This document shows positions 55,913 through 64,000 of a DNA stretch of 64,000 bases, piece by piece. The position numbers were made by a program, and so were the translations under genes. Positions within the stretch are counted from its first letter, which is position 1, and every line of letters starts with the position of its first letter. A model generated the notes under the pieces. That model searched no databases and was not told the DNA's origin. It saw only the letters and a list, made by a program, of their open reading frames with translations. This DNA comes from Rhizobacter sp. SG703 (GTDB lineage: Bacteria > Pseudomonadota > Gammaproteobacteria > Burkholderiales > Burkholderiaceae_C), in the NCBI RefSeq assembly GCF_012275445.1, contig NZ_JAAZQK010000018.1, forward strand, positions 1 through 64,000, given 5' to 3'.

Positions 55913-56808
55913 GCAGAAGCCTCCTCGACGCGGCGGCGCGTGGCGCCGAGGTACACGATGGTGACGAGCGCGATCATGAAGAACAGCACCGTCGCCGACG
56001 CCGAGCCGAAGCCGACCTGCTGGAAGTCGATCAGCTGTTCGCGCACGTAGATCGACATGCTCTTGGTCGCCCGGCTGTTGGACGTCATCACGTAGATCAC
56101 GTCGAACACGCGCAGCGCATCGAGCGTGCGGAACACGACGGCCACGGCAACGCCCGGCACGATCAGCGGCAGCGTGATGCGGCTGAACACCCGCCAGGTC
56201 GGCACGCCGTCGACCTTGGCCGCTTCGTAGCAGTCGAGCGGCACCATCTGCAGCGCCGCGAGGATCAGCAGCGCCATGAACGGCGTGGTCTTCCAGACGT
56301 CGACCATCACGACGGTGAACAGCGACAGCGTCGGGTCGGCCGTCCACGCGAGCGGCGCCGCGATGAGCCCGAACGCCAGCAGGTAGTGGTTCACGACGCC
56401 GAACTGGTCGTGCAGCATCCAGCTCCAGATGCGCGCCGACACGACGGTGGGAATGGCCCAGGGCACCAGCATCGCGGCGCGCAGCAGCGTGCGCAGCCGG
56501 GAAGGCTGGTTGATCACCAGCGCGACGCCGAGGCCGAGCACCGTCTCGAGCGTGACCGACAGCAACGCGAACGCGAAGGTGACGCCGACGGCCCGCCACC
56601 AATCCGGATCGCGCAGCACGCCGTACTCGCCGCCATAGTTCTCGAGGCCGATGAACTTCCATGCGTCGAGGTGGGCGAGCGACGCATCGGTCAGGCTGAA
56701 CCACAAGGTGCGGGCGAGCGGCCAGCCGGCGACGGCGAGCAGCACGACCAGCATGGGCGTGAGCATCCACCAGGCCCACTTCACGCGTTGCCTCGTCAGG
56801 CCGGACAT
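55909..56808 (-). CDS. aglF: Alpha-glucoside ABC transporter permease (MalF type)
   Basis: This 299-residue permease begins with a cytoplasmic basic stretch and an anchor (WMLTPMLVVLLAVAGWPLA). NQPSRLRTLLRAAMLVPWAI and the EAA loop (CYEAAKVDGVPTWRVFSRIT) follow. Six helices are visible, the normal count for MalF-type CUT1 subunits without the extra domain of E. coli MalF. It lies 192 bp after the binding-protein gene, a gap filled by REP sequence. Confidence 0.92.
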   Translation of the reverse strand: MSGLTRQRVKWAWWMLTPMLVVLLAVAGWPLARTLWFSLTDASLAHLDAWKFIGLENYGGEYGVLRDPDWWRAVGVTFAFALLSVTLETVLGLGVALVINQPSRLRTLLRAAMLVPWAIPTVVSARIWSWMLHDQFGVVNHYLLAFGLIAAPLAWTADPTLSLFTVVMVDVWKTTPFMALLILAALQMVPLDCYEAAKVDGVPTWRVFSRITLPLIVPGVAVAVVFRTLDALRVFDVIYVMTSNSRATKSMSIYVREQLIDFQQVGFGSASATVLFFMIALVTIVYLGATRRRVEEASA

Positions 56809-56879
56809 GTCGGGTCTCCTTGCGTGGTTCTTGTGCGTCGTGGCGGGTGGTGCGAGGAACCCGGCGTTCGCAGAGGAAT

Positions 56880-56995
56880 CCCGTTCGCCCTGGAAGGGCC
56901 GGACTGAGCTTGTCGAAGGCCGTGCGCGTCGGGCACAACCCTTCGACGGACGAGCCCTCGACAGGCTCGGTCCCTGCTCAGGGCGAACGGGGGAG
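56880..56995. repeat. REP-like cluster between binding-protein and permease genes
   Basis: The units CCGTTCGCCCTGGAAGGGC, GACTGAGCTTGTCGAAGG, CCCTCGACAGGCTCGGTCC and CTCAGGGCGAACGGGGG occur in facing orientations between the aglE stop and aglF start. They are degenerate copies of the repeats at 51.0 and 53.3 kb. An equivalent element lies between malE and malF in E. coli, where it limits downstream expression. Confidence 0.85.
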
Positions 56996-57000
56996 GCGCT

Positions 57001-58275
57001 TCAGTTCCAACGGCCTCCACGGCCGATCTGATTGAGCCGCTGATCGAGCTTCGCCACAGCCTCTTCCGGCTTCGCACTGCGCGACAACACCTCGTGCGCC
57101 GCGTTCCAGAACTCGTTGCTGACCTGGTTGTAGCGAGAAGCCGTCACGGTCGCCGGCCGCGGCACCGCGCTCGCGAACGTGCCGGCCAGCTGGCTCATGA
57201 ACGGGTTCGCGGCCACCACGTCCTTGTCCTGGTACAGCGTCGCCACCGTCGGGTTGAACGAGCCCTTCAGCGCCCGCTCCTTCTGCACCTCGGCACTCGT
57301 CATGTACATCACCAGGTCGGCCGCCAGCGCCGCATTCTTCGAGTACTTCGACACCGCCAGCTGCTGGCCGCCCAGCGCCGCGGCGTTCGAGCCGGCATCG
57401 CCGCCCTTCGGCAGCACGGCCACGCCGACCTTGTTCTTGATCGGGCTGTCGTCGCGCTGCGCCAGCGACCAGGCATACGGCCAGTTGCGCATGAACACCG
57501 CGTTGCCGGCCTGGAACACGCCGCGCGATTCTTCCTCGGCATAGTTCAGCACCGCCGTCGGCGAAATGGTGCCGACCCACGACGCGGCCATCGCCAGCGC
57601 CTTTGTGGTCGCCGGGTTCTTCACCGACACCTTGCCCGCGCTGTCGACGATGGTGCCGCCGCCGTAGCTCGACACCCACTCCAGCGCATTGCAGGTCAGG
57701 CCCTCGTAGGCCCGGCCCTGCCACACGTAGCCCCACATCTTGTCGTTGCCGGCGGCGCGCTCGGCCGACTGGATCTTCTGCGCGGTGTCGGTCAGCTGCT
57801 CCCAGGTCACCGGCACCTTCAGGCCGTGCTTCTCGAGCAGGTCCTTGCGGTAGTACAGCAGCCCGGCGTCGATGAACCACGGCATCGCGACCAGCCGGCC
57901 CTGCACGCTGCCATTGGCCACCATCGACGGGAAGTGCGTTTTCTCGACCCCCTTGCTGAACGGCTTCAGGTCCAGGAAGTGCGAACCGAGGATGCCCGGC
58001 CACACCACGTCGACCTGGAATACGTCGATCTTGTCGGACTGCGACCCCAGCACCTGCTGGTACAGCGCCAGCCGCTCGCTCGCATCGTTCGGCGTCGAGA
58101 CCACCTCGACGGTGTGGCCGGCCTTCTTCGCCCAGGCCTCGGCCGCGCTCTTGCACAGCTCCAGCTCCTGGCCGACGGCACCGCACGAGATCTTCAGTGT
58201 GGCCGCGTTGGCTGCCGCCGTCGCGAACAAAAAGCCGGCCGCAGCCAGCGCCAGCATCGGGCGTCTTTGCATCAT
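57001..58275 (-). CDS. aglE: Alpha-glucoside ABC transporter substrate-binding protein
   Basis: This 424-residue periplasmic binding protein has a signal peptide (MLALAAAGFLFATAAANA). The mature start is ATLKISCGAVGQELELCKSA. The pattern of cluster 1 carbohydrate binders is clear (FQVDVVWPGILG, MPWFIDAGLLYYRKDLLEKH, FMRNWPYAWSLAQ). Two Cys near the mature N-terminus (SCGAVGQELELC) may form a disulfide. ATG 58275 has GGAG seven bases upstream. It is the first gene of the five-gene agl operon and divergent from the GAF-domain gene. Confidence 0.92.
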   Translation of the reverse strand: MMQRRPMLALAAAGFLFATAAANAATLKISCGAVGQELELCKSAAEAWAKKAGHTVEVVSTPNDASERLALYQQVLGSQSDKIDVFQVDVVWPGILGSHFLDLKPFSKGVEKTHFPSMVANGSVQGRLVAMPWFIDAGLLYYRKDLLEKHGLKVPVTWEQLTDTAQKIQSAERAAGNDKMWGYVWQGRAYEGLTCNALEWVSSYGGGTIVDSAGKVSVKNPATTKALAMAASWVGTISPTAVLNYAEEESRGVFQAGNAVFMRNWPYAWSLAQRDDSPIKNKVGVAVLPKGGDAGSNAAALGGQQLAVSKYSKNAALAADLVMYMTSAEVQKERALKGSFNPTVATLYQDKDVVAANPFMSQLAGTFASAVPRPATVTASRYNQVSNEFWNAAHEVLSRSAKPEEAVAKLDQRLNQIGRGGRWN

Positions 58276-58418
58276 CGTCTGTCTCCATCCGTGGTCGGGC
58301 CGGATCGCATCCGGTTCTTGGAACGGCATTACAGCGGCCGCCGGCCCCGCCAAGATGTCGAGTGTGAGCGGCGGCCCCGCCGGCGTTGTCATTTTTGAAA
58401 CATGGCTACAGTCGGCGC

Positions 58419-59006
58419 ATGACGCTGCACGACCGCGCTTTCGATCCCGACGAGCTGTCGGTGACGATCTCCGAGCTGCTGGTGGCCACCGCCGACGGCA
58501 CCGACCCCGGCATCGACCACGCCGTCACCGAGGTGCTGCGCACGCTGCGCGACCGCCTGAAGATGGACGTGGTGTTCGTCTCGGAGTTCATCGACGGCCA
58601 GCGTGTGTTCCGCTTCGTCGACGGCGACCAGGCGCCGATGCGCCCCGGCGACGGCAATCCGCTCGAGGAAAGCTACTGCAAGCAGGTGGTCGACGGGCGC
58701 ATGCCGGAGCTGGTGCACGACGCCTCGGCGATCGCGAAGGACATCGGCCTGCCGCACACCGACGTGCAGGTCGGCGCCCACCTCAGCACGCCGATCATGA
58801 TGCCCGACGGCAGCGTCTACGGCACGCTGTGCTGCTACAGCGCAGCCGCGAACCCTGCGCTGCGCAAGCGCGACCTCGACAACCTGCGCAACTGCGCGGT
58901 GCTGGTCGCCCGCAAAGTCACCGCGGCCTGGAAGGCCCACCTGCCGGGCTCCGCGGTCGACTGGTCGCTGGAGCCGCTCAGCGCCGAACGCTGGAAGCTG
59001 AAGTGA
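58419..59006 (+). CDS. GAF-domain protein
   Basis: This 195-residue protein consists of one GAF domain with short flanks (LRDRLKMDVVFVSEFIDGQR, EESYCKQVVDGRMPEL, VGAHLSTPIMMPDGSVYGTL, CCYSAAANPAL). No output domain is attached. GAF domains bind small ligands or chromophores; the Cys-Cys in GTLCCYS is not at the usual bilin position. It diverges from aglE with a 143-bp gap and could sense a signal linked to sugar use, but that is a guess. Confidence 0.8.
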   Translation: MTLHDRAFDPDELSVTISELLVATADGTDPGIDHAVTEVLRTLRDRLKMDVVFVSEFIDGQRVFRFVDGDQAPMRPGDGNPLEESYCKQVVDGRMPELVHDASAIAKDIGLPHTDVQVGAHLSTPIMMPDGSVYGTLCCYSAAANPALRKRDLDNLRNCAVLVARKVTAAWKAHLPGSAVDWSLEPLSAERWKLK

Positions 59007-59162
59007 ACGCCGGGTGAGCCGCGGCGCCGGGCCGGACCCGGCGGCAGCAATCCACGCATCCCCCGAACGAAGGTGTCGCGCCGTGCGCACGGCCGCCCGC
59101 CACTGGCTACCATCGGTCCCGTGCGTTCGCTCCTGCGGGCGCCCGGACTGAGGCCCATCCCC

Positions 59163-59441
59163 GTGTTTGAAACCATCATCGCCGGCACCGTGCTCCTGGT
59201 CTGCGCCATCCTGCTGGTGCGCCTGACGCTGAACGTGCGCCGACGAATGCAATTCGATTTCGCGATGCAGCGCTGGTGGGCCACGCTGTGCGGCACCTGG
59301 CTGCGGCTGTGGCGCTGGCCGGCCGCGCGCCGCCAGGCCAGCCGCGAGACGCGCGACGCGATCGAGCGCGCCCGCGGCGGAGAATGGGACGGCAACGTGT
59401 ACCGCCCCAGATCCTTCCGCAAGCCCCGCAAACCGCACTGA
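59163..59441 (+). CDS. Small single-helix membrane protein
   Basis: From GTG 59163 the frame gives 92 residues: a membrane helix ([19 protein letters not shown]), then a Trp/Arg-rich cytoplasmic tail ([20 protein letters not shown]) ending [15 protein letters not shown] 59121 or an earlier codon could also start it. The stop overlaps the methylglyoxal synthase start as TGATG, so it is probably co-transcribed. I do not recognise a family. Confidence 0.5.
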   Translation: MFETIIAGTVLLVCAILLVRLTLNVRRRMQFDFAMQRWWATLCGTWLRLWRWPAARRQASRETRDAIERARGGEWDGNVYRPRSFRKPRKPH

Positions 59442-59848
59442 TGTCCATGACCGACACCCGTTCTGCCGCCCCCGCTCCTCGCATCGCGCTGATTGCCCAC
59501 GACCACAAGAAAGACACGATGGTCGAACTGGCGCGCGAATACCTCGCCTTCCTGAAGACGTGCACGCTGTGCGCGACCGGCACCACCGGCAGCCGGCTGC
59601 AGGACCAGCTGGGACTGACGGTGCAGCGCATGCTGAGCGGCCCGCTCGGCGGCGACCTGCAGATCGGCGCAAAGCTGGCGCAGGGCGAGATCGACCTGGT
59701 GGTGTTCCTGCGCGACCCGATGACGCCGCAGCCGCACGAGCCCGACATCAACGCACTGGTGCGGGCCTGCGACGTGCATGATGTGCCCTGCGCCACCAAC
59801 CTCTCGACGGCACGGCTGGTGCTGGCGCGCTTGTCGGAAAGACGCTGA
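59441..59848 (+). CDS. mgsA: Methylglyoxal synthase
   Basis: This 135-residue enzyme converts dihydroxyacetone phosphate to methylglyoxal and phosphate, a bypass relieving sugar-phosphate stress. [41 protein letters not shown] and [15 protein letters not shown] are the family signatures, the last including active-site Asp and His. The start ATG 59441 overlaps the previous stop; ATG 59447 is also possible. Its presence beside two sugar-uptake operons fits a role in overflow control. Confidence 0.94.
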   Translation: MSMTDTRSAAPAPRIALIAHDHKKDTMVELAREYLAFLKTCTLCATGTTGSRLQDQLGLTVQRMLSGPLGGDLQIGAKLAQGEIDLVVFLRDPMTPQPHEPDINALVRACDVHDVPCATNLSTARLVLARLSERR

Positions 59849-59909
59849 GCCACGCGGCACGCCGTTTGCCCCTCTCCCGGACAGGCGCATTGCCTGCAGG
59901 AGAGTTGGC

Positions 59910-60071
59910 ATGTCTTACCGCTCAGACCATTCCGATGCCCGGCGTCGCCGCGTCGAAGGTCCGTCACGCGATCCGCGCGATCACGCCGGGCTGGAGCGCC
60001 CGGCGGCGCATCCGAAAAGCACGGGATCTGACAGAAACTCGTCGCGCACGCCGGCAAATCGTGCCGGTTGA
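59910..60071 (+). CDS. Possible short hypothetical protein
   Basis: ATG 59910 is preceded by AGGAG with good spacing and opens 53 codons (MSYRSDHSDARRRRVEGPSR) ending two bases before the convergent metallophosphoesterase stop. The product would be Arg/Ser/Asp-rich and disordered. No similarity is recognised, and in DNA of this G+C content a frame of this length is common by chance. The ribosome site is the only support. Confidence 0.25.
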   Translation: MSYRSDHSDARRRRVEGPSRDPRDHAGLERPAAHPKSTGSDRNSSRTPANRAG

Positions 60072-60073
60072 CG

Positions 60074-61210
60074 TTACGCGCGGACCAGCCGCAGCCGCGT
60101 GATCTCGGACGGCGCGCCGAGGCGTTTCGGCGGGCCCCAGTAGCCCGTTCCGCGGCTCACGTACACCCACAGCGCGCCCAGCTTGTGCAGCCCGGCGACG
60201 AACGGCTGCTGCAGCGGCACGAACAGGTTCCACGGCAGGAACTGCCCGCCGTGCGTGTGGCCTGACAGCTGCAGGTCGAACCCGGCCGCGGCGGCCGCCG
60301 GCGCGCTGCGCGGCTGGTGCGCCAGCAGCACCTTCGCATGCGCCTCGTCCGACGCGCCCCGCAGCGCGCGCGCCGGATCGCTGCGCTGCTGCTCGTCGAA
60401 ATGGTGGGCGCCAAAATCGGTCACGCCCGCCAGCAGCAGGCGCCCCGCACCATGCTTCAGCAGCAGGTGCTCGTTCATCAGCACCGTGATGCCGAGCCGC
60501 CGCAGCTCGGCCACCCAGGCCGGCGCACCCGAGTAGTACTCGTGGTTGCCGGTGACCGCGAACACGCCGTGCCGCGCCTGCAGCCGCCCGAGCGGCGCGG
60601 TGTGCGCCGACAACTCCGGCACCCGGCCGTCGACCAGGTCGCCGGTCAGCGCCATCACATCGGCGTCCAGCGCATTCGCCGCATCGACCACGCGGTCGAC
60701 AAAACCCTTGCGGATCGTCGGCCCGACGTGCAGGTCGCTGATCTGCACCAGCGTGAAGCCCTCGAGCGCCGGCGGCAGGTCGGCGATCGGCACGTCGACG
60801 CGCCGCACGCCCGGCCGGCGCCGCGCGTTCAGCAGGCCGAGCAGGCTCGCGAGCAGCGCCAGCGCCGGCACCGCGACGGCCGACCCCTGCAGCACCGACG
60901 CCGGGATCGCCGCGGACCCACTGACCAGGTTCCACCCACCCCAGGCCAGCAGCACCGCGTCGCGCCCCAGTGTCAGCACCAGCAGCGTCGAGAAGAAGCC
61001 CATCGCGATCAGCCCGGCCCAGGCCAGCACCCCGGTGGCCGCGCGCCGCCCGAGGATCGGGCTCGCGGCCGACAGCACCAGCAGGAACAGCGCGGCCAGC
61101 AGGCCGGCACCGACCCATCCCCAGGGCGCCGGCAGCACCCCCAGCAGGCGCGACCCGATGTAGGCATGGAAGGCAGCCAGCAAGGCCACCGGGAGCAACG
61201 GAAACGACAT
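60074..61210 (-). CDS. Membrane-anchored metallophosphoesterase (YkuE/YaeI-like)
   Basis: This 378-residue protein has four N-terminal helices (LLPVALLAAFHAYIG, GAGLLAALFLLVLSA, TGVLAWAGLIAMGFF and one near 130). A calcineurin-like phosphoesterase domain follows with all metal motifs: QISDLHVG, TGDLVDG, TGNHEYY, LLAHQP and SGHTHGGQ. Relatives act on phospholipids or lipid-linked phosphates at the membrane; the substrate here is unknown. ATG 61210 starts MSFPLLPVALLAAFH; the longer frame adds unlikely residues. Confidence 0.88.
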   Translation of the reverse strand: MSFPLLPVALLAAFHAYIGSRLLGVLPAPWGWVGAGLLAALFLLVLSAASPILGRRAATGVLAWAGLIAMGFFSTLLVLTLGRDAVLLAWGGWNLVSGSAAIPASVLQGSAVAVPALALLASLLGLLNARRRPGVRRVDVPIADLPPALEGFTLVQISDLHVGPTIRKGFVDRVVDAANALDADVMALTGDLVDGRVPELSAHTAPLGRLQARHGVFAVTGNHEYYSGAPAWVAELRRLGITVLMNEHLLLKHGAGRLLLAGVTDFGAHHFDEQQRSDPARALRGASDEAHAKVLLAHQPRSAPAAAAAGFDLQLSGHTHGGQFLPWNLFVPLQQPFVAGLHKLGALWVYVSRGTGYWGPPKRLGAPSEITRLRLVRA

Positions 61211-61447
61211 GGCAGAACCTGTCCTGAAGGGGCAAGCCCCACAGGTGGGGCCGGCTGCAGCCATCTCAACAGAACCCCTCTCCCCGAAATCCAGGAAAAC
61301 CCGGGCCATTCGACGCAACAAAGTACAGGTCTTGGCGCGAGCCGTACCAAATCGTTCAAAGGCATACGTCTATCGTTGCGGCTGCGGACGTGGCGCACCA
61401 CGGCGCATCGCATCGACAGCATCAATCCGACAACGATGGAGACACCA

Positions 61448-62776
61448 ATGACAAACAAGACCCCGGTGAAGACGGCGCTGGTTCTGGCCCTGGGCGCGCT
61501 CGGCGCCGTGGCCGCCACGTCTTCGCACGCCACCGACCTCGTGATCGCGACCGTCAACAACGGCCACATGATCGAGATGCAGAAGCACACGAAGGACTTC
61601 GAGAAGGCGAACCCCGGCATCACGCTGAAGTGGGTCACGCTCGAAGAAGGCGTGCTGCGCCAACGCGTCACCACCGACATCGCCACCAAGGGCGGCCAGT
61701 TCGACGTGATGACGATCGGCCTGTACGAGGCCCCGATCTGGAGCAAGAAAGGCTGGCTGAAGGAGATCGCCACCGATGCCGCCTACGACGTCGACGACCT
61801 GCTGCCGGCCATCCGCAGCGGCCTGTCGCTGGACGGCAAGCTGTACGCCGCGCCGTTCTACGGCGAGAGCTCGATGACGATGTACCGCGACGACCTGGTC
61901 AAGGCCAAGGGCCTGACCATGCCGGCCAACCCGACCTGGGCGCAGATGGCCGACATCGTCTCGAAGATCCACGACCCGGCCAAGGGCGTGTACGGCCTGT
62001 GCCTGCGCGGCAAGCCGGGCTGGGGCGACAACATGGCCTTCCTGACGACGATGGTCAACACCTACGGCGGCCAGTGGTTCGACATGAGCTGGAAGCCGCA
62101 GATCGACACCAAGCCGTGGAAGGACGCGATCGGCCAGTACGTCGACCTGATGAAGAAGTACGGCCCGCCCGGCGCGTCGGCCAACAGCTTCAACGAGAAC
62201 CTGGCGCTGTTCAACGAAGGCAAGTGCGGCGTGTGGATCGACGCCACCATCGCCGCGTCGTTCGTCAGCGACCCGAAGCAGTCGAAGGTGGCCGACAAGG
62301 TCGCGTTCGTGCAGGCGCCGCAGGCCGTCACGCCGAAGGGCGCGAACTGGCTGTGGTCGTGGAACCTCGCGATCCCGTCGTCTTCGAAGAAGTCGGCCGA
62401 AGCGCAGAAGTTCATCACCTGGGCGACGTCGAAGGAGTACATCAACCTGATCGCGCAGAGCTCCGGCTGGCACACCGTGCCGACCGGCACGCGCAAGTCG
62501 ACCTACGCGAACCCCGAGTTCCAGAAGGTCGCGAAGTTCGCGGTCGAGGAACAGAAGGCGATCAACAGCGCGAACCCGAACGACAGCACGCTGCCGAAGT
62601 CGCCGTACGTGGGCGTGCAGTACGCGGCCATCCCGGAGTTCCAGGCGATCGGCATCGCGGTGGGCCAGCAGATGAGCGCGGCGCTGTCGGGCAAGGTCAC
62701 CGTCGACCAGGCCTTGAAGACCTCGCAGACCGCCGCCGAGCGTGAAATGACCAAGGGCGGCTACTTGAAGAAATAG
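61448..62776 (+). CDS. smoE: Sorbitol/mannitol ABC transporter substrate-binding protein
   Basis: This 442-residue periplasmic protein has a signal peptide (ALVLALGALGAVAATSSHA). The mature part begins TDLVIATVNNGHMIEMQKHT, the unmistakable SmoE/MtlE start. MTIGLYEAPIWSKKGWLKEI, YAAPFYGESSMTMYR and KGVYGLCLRGKPGWGDNMAF support polyol binding as in the Rhodobacter and Pseudomonas systems. ATG 61448 follows GGAG; an in-frame ATG at 61436 would add METP. It opens a plus-strand operon continuing past the window edge. Confidence 0.93.
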   Translation: MTNKTPVKTALVLALGALGAVAATSSHATDLVIATVNNGHMIEMQKHTKDFEKANPGITLKWVTLEEGVLRQRVTTDIATKGGQFDVMTIGLYEAPIWSKKGWLKEIATDAAYDVDDLLPAIRSGLSLDGKLYAAPFYGESSMTMYRDDLVKAKGLTMPANPTWAQMADIVSKIHDPAKGVYGLCLRGKPGWGDNMAFLTTMVNTYGGQWFDMSWKPQIDTKPWKDAIGQYVDLMKKYGPPGASANSFNENLALFNEGKCGVWIDATIAASFVSDPKQSKVADKVAFVQAPQAVTPKGANWLWSWNLAIPSSSKKSAEAQKFITWATSKEYINLIAQSSGWHTVPTGTRKSTYANPEFQKVAKFAVEEQKAINSANPNDSTLPKSPYVGVQYAAIPEFQAIGIAVGQQMSAALSGKVTVDQALKTSQTAAEREMTKGGYLKK

Positions 62777-62853
62777 GCTTTCCTCCCAGCCCTTTTCAGC
62801 CCCGCGCCGGCGTGTGCCGGCCGGGGGTCAGTGCCTGACGGAGGTTCCACGCC

Positions 62854-63711
62854 ATGACCCGACTCCTGCCCCGCGCGCTGATGGCGCCGGCGGTCACCAC
62901 GCTGTTCCTGTGGATGATCGTGCCGCTCGCGATGACCATCTGGTTTTCGCTGGTGCACTACAACCTGATGCAGCCCGGCGAGAAGACCTTCGTCGGCATC
63001 GAGAACTTCCACTACTTCATCACCGATCCGGACTTCTGGCCGGCGGTGCTGCAGACGCTCGAACTGCTCGGCGCGGTGATCGCGATCACCGTGGTGCTGG
63101 GCGTGGGCCTCGCGCTGCTGGTCAACGAGCCCTTCCCCGGCCAGGGCATCGTGCGCGTGCTGCTGATCTCGCCGTTCTTCGTGATGCCCACGGTGAATGC
63201 GCTGCTGTGGAAGCACATGATGATGAACCCGATCTACGGGGTGCTCGCGCACGTGTGGCATTTCTTCGGCGCGACACCGGTCGACTGGATGACCGACCTG
63301 CCGCTCGCGTCGGTGATCCTCATGCTGTCGTGGCAATGGCTGCCGTTCGCCTGCCTGATCTTCATCACCTCGCTGCAGTCGCTCGACCGCGAGCAGATGG
63401 AAGCCGCCCGCATGGACGGCGCCAACGCGCTGCACCAGTTCTGGTACCTGACGCTGCCGCACCTGGGCCGCTCGATCGCGGTCGTCGTGATGATCGAGAT
63501 GATCTTCCTGATGAGCGTGTTCGCCGAGATCTTCACCACCACCGGCGGCGGGCCCGGCAACGAAAGCACCAACCTCGCGTTCCTGATCTTCAAGCAGGCG
63601 CTGATGAACTTCGATGTCGGCGTGGCGTCGGCGGGGGCCTTGTTCGCCGTCGTTCTCGCCAACATCGCCGCGGTGTTCCTGATCCGCATGGTCGGCAAGA
63701 ACCTCGATTGA
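62854..63711 (+). CDS. smoF: Sorbitol/mannitol ABC transporter permease (SmoF type)
   Basis: This 285-residue permease has six helices and ATG 62854 behind GGAGGT. The text VHYNLMQPGEKTFVGIENFH, ISPFFVMPTVNALLWKHMMM and the EAA loop (QMEAARMDGANALHQFWYLT) are typical of the first polyol CUT1 permease. It follows the binding-protein gene by 77 bp and precedes the second permease by 13 bp. Confidence 0.93.
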   Translation: MTRLLPRALMAPAVTTLFLWMIVPLAMTIWFSLVHYNLMQPGEKTFVGIENFHYFITDPDFWPAVLQTLELLGAVIAITVVLGVGLALLVNEPFPGQGIVRVLLISPFFVMPTVNALLWKHMMMNPIYGVLAHVWHFFGATPVDWMTDLPLASVILMLSWQWLPFACLIFITSLQSLDREQMEAARMDGANALHQFWYLTLPHLGRSIAVVVMIEMIFLMSVFAEIFTTTGGGPGNESTNLAFLIFKQALMNFDVGVASAGALFAVVLANIAAVFLIRMVGKNLD

Positions 63712-63724
63712 ACGGATGCACGCC

Positions 63725-64000
63725 ATGAGCACCACCTACCCCAACGGCTTCCCGTACGTCCGCACCTTCTTCGCGTGGGCGATCGCGCTGCTGCTGTTCT
63801 TCCCGCTGCTGTGGCTCGGGCTGACGGCGTTCAAGACCGAGATGCAGGCGATCGCGGTGCCGCCGCAGCTGATCTTCACGCCGACGCTGTCGAGCTTCGT
63901 CGAGGTGCAGCAGCGCAGCGACTACCTGCTGTACGCGAAGAACTCGCTGATCACCAGCCTCGTCTCGACGATCCTCGGCTTGATGATCGCGGCGCCCGCG
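63725..64000 (+). CDS. smoG: Sorbitol/mannitol ABC transporter permease (SmoG type), 3' end outside the window
   Basis: From ATG 63725 the frame is open to the end of the window (92 codons). It gives MSTTYPNGFPYVRTFFAWAI, one membrane helix (ALLLFFPLLWLGLTAFK) and VPPQLIFTPTLSSFVEVQQR. This is the standard N-terminus of the MalG-type polyol permease, and the start of the next helices is visible. The ATPase and a polyol dehydrogenase are expected beyond the edge. Confidence 0.9.
   Translation, partial: MSTTYPNGFPYVRTFFAWAIALLLFFPLLWLGLTAFKTEMQAIAVPPQLIFTPTLSSFVEVQQRSDYLLYAKNSLITSLVSTILGLMIAAPA

Overview
The window is high-GC DNA (roughly two-thirds G+C by eye) from a beta-proteobacterium, most likely a Burkholderiales member of the Rubrivivax/Leptothrix/Piscinibacter type. 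This rests on gene content, on REP elements built on TCGACAGGCTCAGCCCGAA, and on GntR/LacI/ABC gene families typical of that group. I saw no tRNA, rRNA or CRISPR array.

Layout. (1) 1-5.1 kb, minus strand: a LacI-type regulator, a decayed leucine-rich-repeat-like gene, a GH13 alpha-glucosidase and the start of a sugar ABC transporter ATPase. (2) 5.2-9.2 kb: a kinase-fold protein, an Old Yellow Enzyme, a DUF1161-like envelope protein and MTA/SAH nucleosidase. (3) 9.2-17.5 kb: an eight-gene 2-aminoethylphosphonate (AEP) uptake and degradation operon with overlapping starts and stops. (4) 17.6-22 kb: a degenerate cyclase/PEGA protein, a Ser/Thr kinase and a TonB-dependent receptor. (5) 22-31.7 kb, minus strand: a noncanonical type II secretion/type IV filament operon with PilN/PilO/PilP-like proteins, a lipoprotein secretin carrying a cohesin-like C-terminus, four pseudopilins, GspF, GspE and, distally, a small secreted protein. 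(6) 32-43.5 kb: an AT-richer accessory island. It holds a dead IS5-type transposase and, on the minus strand, an apparent operon of three small secreted proteins, an SpvB/TcB-like protein, an RHS protein and a candidate immunity gene. A fourth small secreted protein diverges from it. (7) 43.5-52 kb: cyanase, a MalT-like LuxR regulator, a DUF4242 protein, an aldehyde dehydrogenase, a GH18 chitinase, a squalene/phytoene synthase family enzyme and a ParA-like ATPase. (8) 52-58.3 kb, minus strand: a complete alpha-glucoside operon in the order aglE-F-G-A-K with REP clusters in two intergenic gaps. (9) 58.4-64 kb: a GAF protein, methylglyoxal synthase, a metallophosphoesterase and the start of a sorbitol/mannitol ABC transporter operon.

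How it fits together. Sugar and polyol uptake (two alpha-glucosidase/ATPase pairs plus a polyol importer) and phosphonate scavenging form the metabolic part. The candidate new system is the accessory part: a family of about 120-residue Sec-exported proteins with a shared C-terminal pattern. Members lie at the end of the secretion-like operon and also head the operon of a split SpvB/RHS toxin whose two halves each carry their own signal peptide. This suggests, by inference only, a secreted toxin system linked to a dedicated filament or secretin machine.
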